From Chondrosia reniformis (taxonomy: Eukaryota; Porifera; Demospongiae; Chondrillida; Chondrillidae), in NCBI GenBank assembly GCA_947172415.1, contig OX359192.1, positions 3,722,501-3,786,500 on the forward strand: a DNA stretch of 64,000 nt. The letters run 5' to 3'. Positions 12,301-26,215 of this stretch are shown piece after piece. A model generated the notes under the pieces. That model searched no databases, had not been told where the DNA came from, and saw only the letters and a program-made list of their open reading frames with translations. The position numbers and the translations under genes are program-made. Numbering within the stretch: position 1 is the stretch's first letter; each line of letters begins with the position of its first letter.

Positions 12301-12867
12301 GTACATACAACTAGTACTTTCAACTAGTACTTATAACTGGTACACACACCTACTACATATAACTAATACATAAAAATATAACTAGTTCAAATAAATAGTG
12401 CATCCACATAGTACATAAAACTAGTTCATATAACTAGTACATACAATTAGTACATACAACTAGTTCAAACAATTAGCACATACAACTATTACATACAACT
12501 AATACCTATAATTAGTAAATTTAACTTGTACTAGTACATACAACTAGTTATTAGAATTAGTACATGCAACTAGTGCATAACTAATACACACAGTTAATAC
12601 ATACAAATAGTACACACAACTAGTACATACAACTAGTATATAAATATAGTTTAATGTACTAGTTATCTGGACTATTTATATGTACTAGTTATATGTGTAT
12701 GTTATTGTCATAGGTACTAGTTGTATGTGCTAGTGGTATTAACTAGTGGTATGTACTAAATATATGTTCTAGTTCCATGCACTAGTTTCTAGTTGTATGT
12801 AGTAGTTTTATGTGCTAGTTGTATGTACTAGTTGTGTGTACTAGTTGTGTCTACTACATGTATGTCC
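9351..12867. repeat. 13-bp satellite, mostly forward orientation
   Basis: Forward-orientation satellite to about 12640, then reverse. It contains paralogous blocks of the left satellite: about 9560-9740 resembles 1840-2230, and 10430-10860 resembles 2280-2700. The latter runs past the position where the left copy has its Tigger insertion, so it is a second empty site. No gene is visible. Confidence 0.92.
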
Positions 12868-14806
12868 TATAGTGCATTTCATCATAAATGTCCCACTAAT
12901 GCAATTTGAATAGTAAAGATGCATTGATCATAATTCAAATTTTAGGCTTAGTACACCTGTATTTATTAAGTGTATATGTTGTCAGATTCGAAAAGAATAA
13001 AAAAATTTGAATTGAGGTAGTCATGGCAACCGGTAAATTCACACCCCATCAAATATTTGTGGTATTCTGTTATTTTGACAATTTTCAAGGGCTATTTTAG
13101 AAAGATGGAACATTTTAATGTTTTGATTTTTTTGGTCAAAAACAAAGGTGACATCATACCTCTCGGGTGGATACTTGAATGATGCAATGCGGGCAGCTTT
13201 GGCAACCTGCAGCATAAACCTATCAGATGTGAAGTAGCCCTTCATTATTTTCTCCAAAAATCAGAATTTCTAGGGCAATGGGTGGAATAGTATCATCAGC
13301 ACAATGCTTTTCAGCCTCTGATAAGCGAAGAAAGCCATTGTGCCCATCAATATAATCAGAAATCATTAGGCCTTTACCTTGGTCCTTTGGAAGCAATGGC
13401 ATTTTACCCTTTTCATGCCAACCTGAGGTATTACCAACATTAGAGTGGAAGCAAGACTCATCATGAAAGATGAGAACTAGCTCTTTCTCTGCACTATCTA
13501 TTCCTATTCTGTAGGGATGATAACCATCAGAGGCAGTAGGCAGGGGCTTGTGGGTGTCCTCTAAAACTTTAATCTTCTGTAAGAATTGGTTCCTGTAGGC
13601 AATAACATCTGCTCGCTCATGACCATCAACATATCCTCTTTTGAATTTAGAGAATTTAAATCCTAACTTATTTAACCAACGCCATGCAGTAACAGCTGAT
13701 ATGGTGGAATAGTCGTGTGGCTGAGGAAGTGAGGGAATAAGGTCATCATTCACCCATCTTGTAAATCTTGCTGTTGTCAGATTATGTCTTGTGTGAAGTT
13801 TCTTTTCTAAGCCATGCTGTTGCTCGATCAGAAATGTCCTCATCAGCTATCAAGTTTGGCCTAGAGTAGCTTCCTCGGTTATCTTGCAAATCCTTCCCAT
13901 AACTCCTGTAAAAGTCATACCTCCATCGTCTTACAGTTCACTCAGATATCTCAAGATAGTTCCCAATCACTGTGGCTGCTGGTCTTAGGGGGATGGAGGC
14001 AGCTAGTAGAATATCAGCAACCAACAAAATAGTCATTCTAAGATTCTCAGGAGACTGGTGAGACATCCAGTCTACAAAACAACTCTTTGAAGCTTGGGCA
14101 TCAAATTCATAGTCATCATCATCGTCAGCTTCCTCTGCAAGTTGTTCTAAAATAGCTTCAGTCGTGTTAAGATCACCTTCTGTGTTGTTCTCCCCGAAAG
14201 TGTCTAATTCTGACATATCCTGGCCTTCATCGTCTTCAGTGATTTGTAGTACTTGATTTTCGATAGAATTCTGTTCCTGCGGGTTATGTGAGTCTTCAGT
14301 AGTTGAACATGAAGTGCCTTCAACGATCACCGATATCTTCATTTGCTTACCGTCAAGCATTTTTTATTTCTACTCTCAGGTAATCGCTTTCGCCACCATC
14401 TGTCTCGCTTTACTGATTTGTCTGCCATTGTTCCCAAAAACGAAACATGAAATGATTTATTTAAACGTGCTAAATAAATGGAAACTAACAAAAACTTGTC
14501 TCGATAGATTCCCTTTCTTTACTGGGAAAGAAACGGGAATAGTTCAAAAACGGAAATATTCGAAATTATGCAATTTGTCATGAACGAATTATAGGCGTTT
14601 CTATGGTAGTGCGTGATTACGTGTACATAATAGAGAAATTTGATGGGCTACCTACATTACCAGGCTCTACGAAGGTGCTACGTAGTTGCTTTTGTCGGAA
14701 ATGAAATCAGCGGTATTGAAAACCCTATATTACCTCTTTAACCGATTTCTAATGGATTTTGCTGAGGCAAAATACAAATGGGACAATTATGGTGAAATGT
14801 ACTATA
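12868..14806 (-). mobile_element. IS630/Tc1-like DNA transposon (decayed)
   Basis: Terminal inverted repeats of about 27 bp: left TATAGTGCATTTCATCATAA, right (inverted) TATAGTACATTTCACCATAA, both followed by A/TTGTCCCA. The TA at each edge is compatible with a TA target duplication. Total length is about 1.94 kb. It holds one minus-strand transposase, broken in several places, and sits in the 13-bp satellite. Confidence 0.85.
13039..14360 (-). pseudogene. IS630/Tc1-superfamily DDE transposase (broken)
   Basis: The first ORF (from 14360) carries an acidic N-terminal region and a region likely involved in DNA binding (LRPAATVIGNYLEISE), ending in TGA. The same frame continues (TVRRWRYDFYRSYGKD) to about 13850. 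A second ORF (13843-13223) carries a WRWLNKLGF helix, then the first catalytic Asp in LIFHDESCFHSNVG, and the motifs WHEKGKMPLLPKDQGKGLM and SDYIDG. A third frame (13257-13039) has GYFTSDRFMLQVAKAARIA and KYPPERYDVTFVFDQ, where the second Asp lies. The terminal acidic residue is not recognisable. At least one nonsense and two frameshifts are present. The pattern resembles IS630/Tc1-like transposases known from fungi and invertebrates (from memory). Confidence 0.8.
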
Positions 14807-15954
14807 GTTGTATGTACTAGTCGTATGTACTAGTTGTATTTACTAGTTTTAGGCACTAGTTGTATCTACTAGACGTATATACCTTTTATGTACTAGTTAT
14901 ATATAGTAGTTGTTTGTACTAGTTATATGTACTAGTTGAATGTACTAGTTGTATGTGCTAGATACTAGTTGTATGTAGTAGCTGTATGGAATAGTTCTAT
15001 GTACTAGTTGTATGTGCTAGATACTAGTTGTATGTAGTAGTTGTATGGACTAGTTCTATGTACTAGTTGTATGTACTATGTGTATGTACTATTTGTATGT
15101 ACTAGTTATATTTTTATGTATTAGTTATATATACTAGTTGCAAGTACTAGTTGTATGTACAAATTGTATGTATTAGTTGTGTGTACTAGTTGTATGTATA
15201 TATCAGTTGTATGTACTAGCTATTTACTAGTTGAATGTTCTAGTTGAAGGAACAAGTTGTTGGTACTTGTTGTAGGTTCTTGTACTAGTTATACTAGGTA
15301 TTAGCAAGGTACCAGTTGTATGTACTAGTTGTATGTACTAGTTTTATGACCTAATTGTAGGTACTAGTTGTATGTACTAGTTGTATGTACTAGTTTTATG
15401 ACCTAGTTGTAGGTACTAGTTGTATGTACTAGTTGTATGTAATAGTTGTATTTACTATTTGTATGTACTAGTTATATGTTTGTGAAATAGTTATATGTAC
15501 TAGTTGTATACACTAGGCGTATGTACTAGTTGTATATACTATTATAATTACTAGGTATATGTGTATGTACTAGTTATATGTAGTAGGTGTATGTACTAGC
15601 TATATGTCCTAGTTGTTTGTACTAGTTGTATGTACTAGTTGTATGTAGTAGCTATGTACTAGTTGTATATACAAGTTGTAATTTCTAGTATTATGTACTC
15701 GTTCTATGAACTAGTTGTATGTACTAGTTTTTAGTTTTATGTACTAGTTGTATGTACTCGTTGTATCTACTCTTTGTATGTATAATGTGTATGTACTAGT
15801 TATATGTTTGTGTACTAGTTGTATGCACTAGTTGTATGCACTAGCTCTATGTACTAGTTGTATATAATTACAAGGTATATGTGTATTTACTAGTTATATG
15901 TAGTAGGCGTATGTACTAGTTATATGTCTTAGCTGTTTGTCCTAGCTGTATGTA
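14807..15954 (-). repeat. 13-bp satellite, reverse orientation
   Basis: Reverse-orientation satellite (TGTATGTACTAGT type) between two DNA transposons. Includes short local duplications, for example around 14960-15060 and 15310-15420. No gene is visible. Confidence 0.93.
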
Positions 15955-17908
15955 CTGTGAATCCTCGATTATCCGGATCACAAAATTACCTTGCACATGA
16001 CACGTGGATTACGCAATTATGATACAAACGTATGCGAATGTGACACGTTTCAGTCGCGCTAATGTATTTTGCTCGATCGAGGATGGCGGAGTCTACTAGC
16101 ACTGCGAAGCCCAAGCGAAAAAGAACAGTTTTAAGTATTGAAGACAAAGTGGCCATCATAAAGCAGCTAGAGAGCAGCTCTGCTAATGTTATTGCCGAAC
16201 GCTATGACATTGGAAAGGACACAGTCTCGGATATCAAGAAGTGCGATAAGATCCTTCGCTTCAACCAGGAGATGCGCAACATGGGTATTAGTAAGAAGGT
16301 GAAAGTAATGAAGGTCGGAGATGACGAACAGCATGATAAGGCCATCTACTTATGGTTCAAACAAAAGCGGATGGAGGGCGTACCTATCTCAGGCCCGATA
16401 TTGTGTGAAAAAGCTGTCCAGCTGCACAAGAAGATGTATGGTGAAGAGTCAAGTTTCTCTGGAAGTACAGGATGGCAATGGAGGTTCTGCAAGAGTCACG
16501 GAATATGCAACTTGTCCCTTGAAGGTGAGAAATTATCTGCTGATACAGAAGCAGATGCAGCTTTTGTCACATCTTTCAGGGAATTCGTTGAAGAGCACCA
16601 GCTTACTCACAATCAAATTTTCAATTGTGATTTGACTGGACTTAACTTTCGTTTGTTGTCAGACAAGACACTAGCTGTTTCCTTTGAGCACTCTCCTGAT
16701 GGAAGAAAGCTGAGAAAAAAGAGAGAGTCACAATCAATGCCTGTGCAAATGCTACAGGCACCATCAAGTTACCTCTCCAGGTTATCGGAAAAGCAAAACA
16801 CCCAAGGTGTTTTAGGGGTTTGAGGATGGACCTCCTACCTGTGGAGAACTGTGGCCAGAAAAGTGCATGGATGAGCCCGAGATTTTTAATGCCTGGTTTC
16901 ACAACTCATTCATCCCTACAGTACGCAAAGAGCTCTCTTCTCTTGGCTTGGAGCCAAAAGCTGTTCTGGTGCTGGATAATTGCCCTGTCCACCCCAGTGA
17001 AGAAGACCTCATTAGTGATGATGGAAAGATCACTGCCTTTTACTTGCCACCAAATGTCACTTCCTTGATTCAACCAATGGATCAAGGGGTACTTGTGGCA
17101 CTCAAGCGCCACTACAAGAAGAAATTGTTATGAAGGCTATTGATAGAAGATGAGAATGGCATATCTCTCATTGATTTCCTGAAGTTAGTGAATATGAAAA
17201 TTGTCACAGAGCTAATCGCAGAGTCATGGGGTGAAATCAAGGAATCCACACTACGCAAGTCGTGGAGAAAGATCATGCCTATTCAAGAAGCAAAGGAGAG
17301 TGAAGATCAGACTGAAGGAGAGGAAGATGTGCAAGAATTTATACATGAATTTCAGGAGTTGGGATACAGTATGGATGAAAATGAGATCAGTTCCTGGCTT
17401 AACAGTGATTCCAATGATCCTGGCTTTCAGCTGATGACAGATGATAAAATCTGTGACCATGTTCTTTCAGAGCAAGTGCCTGACCAGGAAGATGAGCTTG
17501 AACCAGAGGAAGGAGAATCGAATGTCTGTCCTGTCTCCAACTGGCAGCTCATATGATTGAGAAGTGCCTCACATGGCTTGAATACCAGCCTGAAGTAAAT
17601 CTATACAACACATGCATGTTGAGAGAACTCCATGCCCTCGCAGTCCGTAAACGAGGAGAGTCCCTAAAACATAGGACCTTACTAGAGATGCTGCAAAAGT
17701 AAATGTATGTATGAGCACATGCATATGTATTTGTACTATGTTATAGAATGTTATACAATCATTAAAGTGATCTATACGTGTTTTGTTGGCGTGCTGATCG
17801 TCCAAAGAAATTGTTCTACTGTTATACATATTTGATTGTATTTCACTTATCCGAATAAAATTTTTGGGCCATTTGACCAATGGGGTTCGAATAACCGAGG
17901 ATTCACTG
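15955..17908 (+). mobile_element. Tigger/Jerky-type transposon with TA duplication
   Basis: Terminal inverted repeats start CTGTGAATCCTCGATTATCC on the left and CAGTGAATCCTCGGTTATTC on the right (inverted). They are flanked by TA at 15953-15954 and 17909-17910. Length is 1954 bp, inserted in the reverse-orientation satellite. It contains one plus-strand transposase pseudogene occupying most of the element. Confidence 0.92.
16083..17702 (+). pseudogene. Tigger/Jerky-like transposase (broken)
   Basis: Start chosen at MAESTSTAKPKRKRT (16083), though an upstream in-frame ATG at 16062 exists. Order of domains: CENP-B-like HTH (LSIEDKVAIIKQLESSSANV), second HTH (GPILCEKAVQLHKKMYGEES), then the catalytic region. 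The first Asp lies in FNCDLTGLNFRLL, where the usual Glu after Asp is Leu. The second Asp is in [11 protein letters not shown] and the third region is [15 protein letters not shown]. An acidic C-terminal region follows. Lesions are a frameshift between about 16740 and 16860, an in-frame TGA at 17131-17133, and another frameshift near 17550, after which MIEKCLTWLEYQP...TLLEMLQK runs to the TAA ending at 17702. It is flanked closely by the element's TIRs. Confidence 0.88.
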
Positions 17909-19720
17909 TACTAGTTGAATGTACTAGTTGTATGTGCTAATTGTATGTACTAGTTGTGTGTACTACTTGTCCTGTACTAGTCGTATGTACTAGTTGCATG
18001 TACTAGTTGTGTGTACTAATTGTTTGTACTAGTTGTATGCACTAGTTATATGTACTAGCTCTAGTTATATTTACTAATTGTAGGTATTAGTTGTATGTAG
18101 AAGTTGTATGTAGTAGTTGCAGGTACTAGTTATGTACTAGTTGCATATACAAGTTGTATGTTCTAGTATTATGTACTTGTTCTATGAACTGGTAGTATGT
18201 GCTAGTTGTATGTACTAGTTGTATACACTAGTTGTTGATTCTTGTGCTAGTTATGTGAGGTACTAGGTAGGTTCTAGTTGTATGTACTAGTTGAATGTAA
18301 TAGTTGTATGAATTAGTTGTATGTACTAGTACAAGTTATATTTACTAGTTGTAGGTATCAGTTGTATGTACTAGTTGTATGTAGTACTTGTATGTTCTAA
18401 TTGCATGAACTAGTTTTATGTACTAGTTGTATGTACTATTTATATACTAGTTGTATGTACTAGTTGTGTGTACTATTTGTATGTAATAACTGTGTGTATT
18501 AGTTATGTACTAGTTGCATGTACTAGTTCTAATAACTGGTTGTATGTACTAGTACTGGTCATATTTATATTTACCAGTTCTATGTGTATGTACTAGTTAT
18601 ATGTAGTAGTTCGGTACCAGTTATAGGTACTAGTTGTAAGTTCTAGTACTAGTAAAACTATTGCTATTTGTATGTACTATTTGTATGTACTAATTGTATG
18701 TACTAGGTGTATGTAATATTTATATTTACCAGTTTTATGTGTATGTACTAGTTATATGTAGTAGTTCGGTACTAGTTACAGGTACTAGTTGTAAGTTCAA
18801 GTACTAGTAAATCTAGGTACTAAGTAGGTACTAGTTGTATCTACTAGTTGTATCTACTAGTACAAGTTATATTTAATAGTTACATTTACTAGTTGTATGT
18901 ACTAGTATAAGTTATATTTAATAGTTATATTTACTAGTTGTATTTACTAGTTGTTTGTACTGGTTTTAAGTACTATTTGTAGTACTAGTTGTATGTACTA
19001 GTTGTATGATATAATTATACGTCAGAGTTGGAGTTCTAGTTTAATGTACTAGTTGTCTGGACTATTTATATGTACTAGTTATATGTGTATGTTATTGTCA
19101 TAGGTACTAGTTGTATGTGTTAGTTGTATGAACTAGTGGTATGTACTAGTTATATATTCTAGTTTCATGCACTAGTTTCTAGTTGTATGTAGTAGTTGTA
19201 TGTACAACTAATATGAACTAGTTGCATGTACTAGTTGTATGTACTAGTACAAGTTATGTTTACTATTTGTAGGTATTAGTTGCATGTACTAGTTGCATGT
19301 AGTAGTTGTGTGTTCTAATTGTATGAACTAGTTGAATGTACTACTTGTATGTACTAGTTGTATTTACTACTTGTATGTCCTAGTTGAATGTATTAGTTGT
19401 ATGCACTAGTTGTATGTACTAGATGTATGTACTATTTGTATGTGCTAGGTGTATGTACTATTTATATGTACCAGTTATACGTGTATGTACTAGTTATATG
19501 TAGTAGTTGGGTACTAGTTATAGGTACTTGTTTGATGTACTAGTTGTATATACTGGTTTTATGTACTAGTTACAGGTTCTTGTATTAGTATAACTACGTA
19601 CTAAGTAGGTACTCATTGTATATACTAGTAATAATAAAATTAACCAGTTGTAGGTACTAGTTATATGTACTAGTTGAATGTAATAGTTGTATGTACTAAT
19701 TGCATATACTATTTGTGTGT
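17909..19720 (-). repeat. 13-bp satellite, reverse orientation, right end
   Basis: Reverse-orientation satellite. About 19033-19200 repeats 12648-12810 nearly unchanged (anchor TATGTTATTGTCATAGGTAC), a direct duplication 6.4 kb apart. The satellite ends abruptly at 19720, where the tRNA-like array begins. Confidence 0.92.
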
Positions 19721-22700
19721 ACAACATATATTGGGTGACCCACGTGACCGATGGTGTTACGGATGACATTGTCTGGATACAAGGTACGAGGATGCCCTGG
19801 TTCAATGCCAGGCTGGGTCACCTGAAAAAAGAAAGAAAGTATAAATCTTATATACGTTTTATTTATCTTATATGTGATGTATATTGTTTATATCTTATAT
19901 GCATATTATATATCTCATATATTACATATATATGTAGAGTCAAAAGTGAGTGATATATTAATAGGACTTCATTTATAACATATATTGGGTGACCCACGTG
20001 ACCAATGGTGTTTCGGATGACATCGTCTGGATACAAGTTACGAGAATGCCCTGGTTCAATACAAGGCTGGGTCACCTGAAAAAAGAAAAAGTATACATCT
20101 TATATATGTATTATATATCTTATATATAATATATTGTATAAATCTGATATGTTTGTTATATATCTTATATATATATTACACATATGTAGAGTCAAAAGGG
20201 AGTGATATATAAATAGGATTTCATTTACAACATACATTGTGTTACCCATGTGACCGATGGTTTTACGGATGACATCGTTTCGCTACAAGGTACGAGGATG
20301 CCCAGGTTCAACAGCAGGCTGGGTCATTTTAAAAAGAAAAAAGTATACATCTTATATTTGTATTATATATCATATATATATATTATATATATAGCAATTA
20401 TCTTATATGCATATTATATATCTTATATATTACATATATATGTAGGGTCTAAATTTGTGTTATATAAATAGCACTTCATTTAAACCATATATTGGGTGAC
20501 CCACGTGGCCGATGGTGTTACGGATGACATCGTCCGGATACAAGGTACGAGGATGCCCTGGTTCAATACCAGGATGGGTCACCTGAAAAAGGAAAATGTA
20601 TACATTTTATATATGTATTATATATCTCATATATAATATATATAGCATATATCTGATATGTGTGTTACTTATCCTATATATATATATATTACACATATGT
20701 AGAGTAAAAAGTAAGTGATATATAAATAGGACTTCATTTACAAATATATTGGTTGACCGACGTGACCGGTGGTGTTACGGATGACATCGTCTGGATACAA
20801 GGTACGAGGAGGCCCTGGTTCAAAACCAGGCTGGGTCACCTGAAAAAAGAAAAAGTATACATCTTATATTTGTATTATATATCATATATATATATTATAT
20901 ATATAGTATTTATCTTATATACATATTATATATATATCTCATATATTACATATATATGTAGGGTCTAAATTTGTGTTATATAAATAGGACTTCATTTAAA
21001 ACATATATTGGGTGACCCACGTGGCCGATGGTGTTACGGATGACATCGTCTGGATACAAGTTACGAGGATGCCCTGGTTCAATACCAGGATGGGTCACCT
21101 GAAAAAAAAGTATACATCTTATATATGTATTATATATCTTATATATAATATATTGTATAAATCTGATATGTTTGTTATATATCTTATATATATATTACAC
21201 ATATGTAGAGTCAAAAGTGAGTGATATATAAATAGGACTTCATTTACAACATATAGTGGGTGACCCACGTGACCAATGGTGTTACGGAAGACATCGTCTG
21301 GATACAAGGTACGAGGATGCCTTGGTTCAATGCCAGGCTGGGTCACCTGAAAAAAGAAAGAAAGTATAAATCTTATATACGTTTTATTTATCTTATATGT
21401 GATATATATTGTTTATATCTTATATGCATATTATATATCTCATATATTACATATATATGTAGAGTCAAAAGTGAGTGATATATTAATAGGACTTCATTTA
21501 TAACATATATTGGGTGACTCATGTGACCAATGGTGTTTCGGATGACATCGTCTGGATACAAGGTACGAGGATGCCCTGGTTCAATACCAGGTTGGGTCCC
21601 GAAAAAAGAAAAAAGTATACATCTTATATATGTATAATATATCCTGTATATAATATGTAATGTACATATCTTATATGCATATTATATATCTTATATATTA
21701 CATATATATGTAGAGTCAAAAGGGAGTGATATATAAATAGGACTTCATTTACAACATACATTGTGTTACCCTTGTGACCGATGGCTTTACGGATGACATC
21801 GTTTCGATACAAGGTACGAGGATGCCCTGGTTCAATAGCAGGCTGGGTCATTTTAAAAAAGAAAAAGTATACATCTTAATATTTATTAAATATCTTATAT
21901 ATAATATATAAAGCATATATCTGATATATGTGTTATTTATCGTATATATATATATTACACATATGTAGAGTAAAAAGTGAGTGATATATAAATAGGACTT
22001 CATTTACAAATATATTGGTTGACCCACGTGACCGGTGGTGTTACGGATGACATCGTCTGGATACAAGGTACGAGGATGCCCTGGTTCATTACCAGGCTGG
22101 TTCATTTGAAAAGGAAAAAAATGTATACATCTTATATATGTATAAAACATCCTATATGTACCTATCTTATATGCATATTATATATCTTATATATGTTGAG
22201 TCAAAAGTGAGTGATATATAAATAGGACTTCATTTACAACCTATATTGTGTGACCCACGTGACCGATGGTGTTACGGATTACATCATCTGGATACAAGGT
22301 ATGAAGATTCCCTGGTTCAATACCAGGCTGGGTCATTTGAAAAAAGATAAAAGTACACATTTCATATACGTATTATATATTTTATAAATAAAATATATTA
22401 AAAATATATTGTATTTTTTTGTATTGTATTGTACACATTTCATATATGTATTATATATTTTATAAATAAAATATATTTTAAAATATATTGTATTTGTCTT
22501 ATATGCATATTATATATCTTATATTTTACATATATATGTAAGGTCAAAAGTGTGTGTTATATAAATAGGACTTCATTTACAACATATATTGGGTGACCCA
22601 CGTGACTGATGGGGTTACGGATAACATCGTCTGGATACAAGGTACGAGGAGGCCCTGGTTCAATACCAGGCTGGGTCACCTGAAAAAAGAAAACAGTATA

Positions 22701-25456
22701 CATCTTATATTTGTATTATATATCATGTATATATTATATGTATAGTATTTATCTTATATGCATATTATATATGTTATATATTACATATATATATGTAGGG
22801 TCAAAATTTGTGTTATATAAATTGGAATTGATTTACAACATATATTGGGTGACCCACGTGACTGATGGTGTTACGGATGACATCGTCTGGATACAAGGTA
22901 CGAGGATGCCCTGATTCAATACCAGGCTGGGTCAACTGAAAAAGAAAAAGTGTACATCTGATATATATAGTATATATCTTATATATAATATATATTGTAT
23001 ATATCTTATATATTACATATATAGGTAGAGTCAAAAGTGTGTGTTATATAAATAGGGCTTCATTTACAACATATATTGGGTGACCCACGTGACTGATGGG
23101 GTTACGGATGACATCGTCAGGATAAAAGGTACGAGGAAGCCCTGGTTCAATACCAGGTTAGGTCACCTGAAAAAAGAAAAAGTATTCATCTTATATTTGT
23201 ATTATATATCATATATATATTATATGTATAGTATTTATCTTATATGCATATTATATATCTTACATATTACATATATATGTAGGGTCTAAATTTGTGTTAT
23301 ATAAATAGGACTTGATTTACAACATATATTGGGTGACCCATGTGACCGATGGTGTTACGGATGACATCGTCTGGATACAAGGTACGAGTATGCCCTGGTT
23401 CAATACCAGGCTGGGTCACCTGAAAAAAGGAAAAAGTATTCATGTTATATATGTATTATATATCATATTTATAATTTATATTGCATTTATCTTTTATGTA
23501 TATTATATATCTTTTATATTACATATATAGGTAGAGTCAAAAGTGTGTGTTATATAAAGAGGACTTCATTTACAACATATATTTGGGGACCCACGTGATG
23601 GATGGTGTTACGGATGACATCGTCTGGATACAAGGTACGAGGATGCTCTGGTTCAATACCAGACTGGGTCACCTGAAAAAAAGGTATACATTTTCTATAT
23701 GTATAATATATCATATATATATATATATATAATATATAGTATTTATCTTTTATACATAATATATATCTTAAATATTACATATATATGTAGAGTCAAAAGT
23801 GTGTGTTATATAAATAGGACTTGATTTACAACATATATCGGGTGACCCTCGGGACCGATGGTGTTACGGAAGACATCATCTGGATACAAGGTACGAGGAT
23901 GCCCTGGTTCAATACCAGGCTGGGTCAACTGAAAAAAGAAAAAAGTGTACATCTGATATATAAAGTAATATACGGTATACATCTTATATATTACATATAT
24001 ATGTAGAGTCAAAAGTGAGTGATATATAAATAGGACTTCATTTACAAATATATTAGTTGACCCACGTGACCGGTGGTGTTACAGATGACATAGTCCGGAT
24101 ACAAGGTACGAGGATGCCCTGGTTCAATACCAGGCTGGGTCACCTGAAAAAAGATAAAAAAGTAAACATCTTATATATGTATTATATATCTTACATATAA
24201 TATATATTCTATATATCTTATATTCATATTATATATCTTTTATATTACATATATATGTAAGGTAAAAGTTTGTGTTATATAAACAGGACTTCATTTACAA
24301 CATATATTGGGGGACCTATGTGACAGATGGTGCTACGGATGACATCGTCTGGACACAAGGTTCGAGGATGCCCTGGTTAAATACTAGCCTGGGTCACCTG
24401 AAAAAGAAAAAAGCAGACATCTGATATATGTATTATATATCTTATATATAATATATATTGTATATATCTTGCATGTATTTTATATATCTTATATATTACT
24501 TATATATGTAGAGTAAAAGTGAGTGATATAAAAAGGACTTAATTAACAACATATATTGTGTGACCCACGAGACCGATTATGTTACGGATGACATCGTCTG
24601 GATACAAGGTACGAGGAGCCCTGGTTCAATACCAGGCTGGGTCATTTGAAAAGGAAAAAATGTATACATCTTATATATCTTTAAAACATCCTATATATTA
24701 TATATATTGTACCTATCTTATATGAATGTTATATATCTTATACATTACATATATATATATGTAGGGTCAAAAGTGAGTGATATAAAAACGACTTAATTTA
24801 CTATATATATTGGGTGACCCACGTGACCGATGGTGTTACGGATGACATCGTCTGGATACAAGATTCGAGGATGCCCTGGTTCAATACCAGACTGGGTCAC
24901 CTAAAAAAATGTATAAATCATACATTTGTATTCTATATCATATGTATATATTATATATATAGGATTTATGTTATATGCATATTATATATCTTATATATTA
25001 CATATATATATAGAGTCAAAATTTGTGTTATAGAAATAGGACTTCATTTCCAACATATATTGGTGGACCCAAGTGACAGATTGAGTTACGGAGGACATCG
25101 TCTGGATACAAGGTACGAGGATGCCCTGGTTCAATACCAGGCTGGGTCATCTGAAAAAAGAAAAAGTATACATCTTATATACGTATTATATATCTTCTAT
25201 ATATAATATATTGTATATATCTTATATGTATATTATATATCTTATATATTACAAATATATGCAGAGTCAAAAGTGGGTGATATATAAATAGGACTTCATT
25301 TACAACATATATTTGGTGACCCACGTGTCCGATGGTGTTACGGATGACATCGTCTGGATACAAGGTACGAGGATGCCCTGGTTCAATACCAGGCTGGGTC
25401 ACCTGAAAAAAGAAAAAATTATGCATCTTATATTTGTATTGTATTATCTTATATAT
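19721..25456 (+). repeat. tRNA-like ~250-bp tandem array, segment 1
   Basis: About 23 head-to-tail units. Each has three parts: a tRNA-like segment (GGTGACCCA ... CCTGGTTCAATACCAGG ... TGGGTCACC), an A-rich link (TGAAAAAAGAAAAA), and an AT-rich part dominated by ATATATCTTATAT, ending in GTAGAGTCAAAAGTGAGTGA and TATAAATAGGACTTCATTTA. Some units have TCTAAATTTGTG in place of TCAAAAGTGAG. Reading frames through the units are open for about 70 codons on both strands, but they only translate the repeat. Confidence 0.93.
25315..25403 (+). ncRNA. representative tRNA-like segment of the array
   Basis: An 89-nt segment chosen as an example. GGTGACCCA at its 5' end pairs with TGGGTCACC at its 3' end (9 bp). 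CCTGG TTCAATA CCAGG forms a 5-bp stem with a 7-nt loop, as in a tRNA T arm. GGTTCAATACC matches 9 of 11 positions of the Pol III B box GGTTCGANTCC. TGACCGATGG-like sequence near the 5' end (TGTCCGATGG here) resembles an A box. TCGT...ACGA could form a poor anticodon stem. The D arm is not convincing. It is probably a tRNA-derived, SINE-like module rather than a working tRNA. Transcription is not shown. Confidence 0.5.
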
Positions 25457-26215
25457 GTGGCAGTCGAGGTTAGAAACTCGACTTTATGTCAGGGGGTCGC
25501 ATTTTAAGTTTTTTGCATTTTTGGAAAGAAGAACTATTGGCCTATCTTCACTGAAAGTTTCAAAGCAATGCCTTCATTTATGGCAGAGCTAGAGCCTCAG
25601 AAGTACCCGCGATTGGACTCCAGCCGTCTCCTTCCATATAATTTGCATATTAACAAGCTATAAAATGGCCGCCGCCACATTTACGGACTATCGGATTTCG
25701 TTCCAAAACAGCCCGATCCTGCATAGTAATTGGTAAGTTCCTTAGCAATTTACACCACACAGTATGATAAGCAGCATTTTATTCTAGAGCAAAAGATTGA
25801 CAAGTAGGAAAACAATAGCTATTATTGTTTTTAGTTAGCTAGCTAGCTAGCATTCACTAGCTACCTTATCCTTAAATAGTCTTACTGATGAACGCAAAGC
25901 GACGTGTACCAAAATGCATGCAGAAAATCATACTCCACTAGGTAGCTAATACAAGCAGCATAAACAACATGTAGCTACATCTGACAAACCATATAGCTAA
26001 TGTCACATCTTTGAGCGAGCATATCGTGGTCCAGGAACGTGATATTGTCGTCGGTCACAGACCAAAAGATAGCCCTTTGACTGGACAACACGCTGCAAGT
26101 AGTCAAACACGACTTCTGAGAACGCAAACAGTCGAATACTAACGAAAACTTTGCACGCGCCGTTCTCAAAACTAGTATTGCGACATAACGTCGAGTTTCT
26201 AACCTCGACTGCCAC
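25457..26215. mobile_element. 759-bp MITE, GTGGCAGTCGA family
   Basis: Terminal inverted repeats match at 33 of 34 positions, starting GTGGCAGTCGAGGTTAGAAA on both sides, with ATAT flanking each end. The interior has no credible ORF and includes a GCTAGCTAGCTAGC run near 25840. A relative with the same TIR tip is at 35140-35862. It is inserted inside an array unit. I cannot assign a superfamily. Confidence 0.85.

Noticed and set aside
25315-25403. Functional tRNA gene
   Set aside because: T arm and closing stem are good, but the D arm and anticodon stem are poor, the length is atypical and it occurs in about 80 tandem copies.
19721-25456. CRISPR-like array
   Set aside because: Units are ~250 bp, diverged, directly abutting, with no short identical repeats separated by unique spacers, and the context is eukaryotic.
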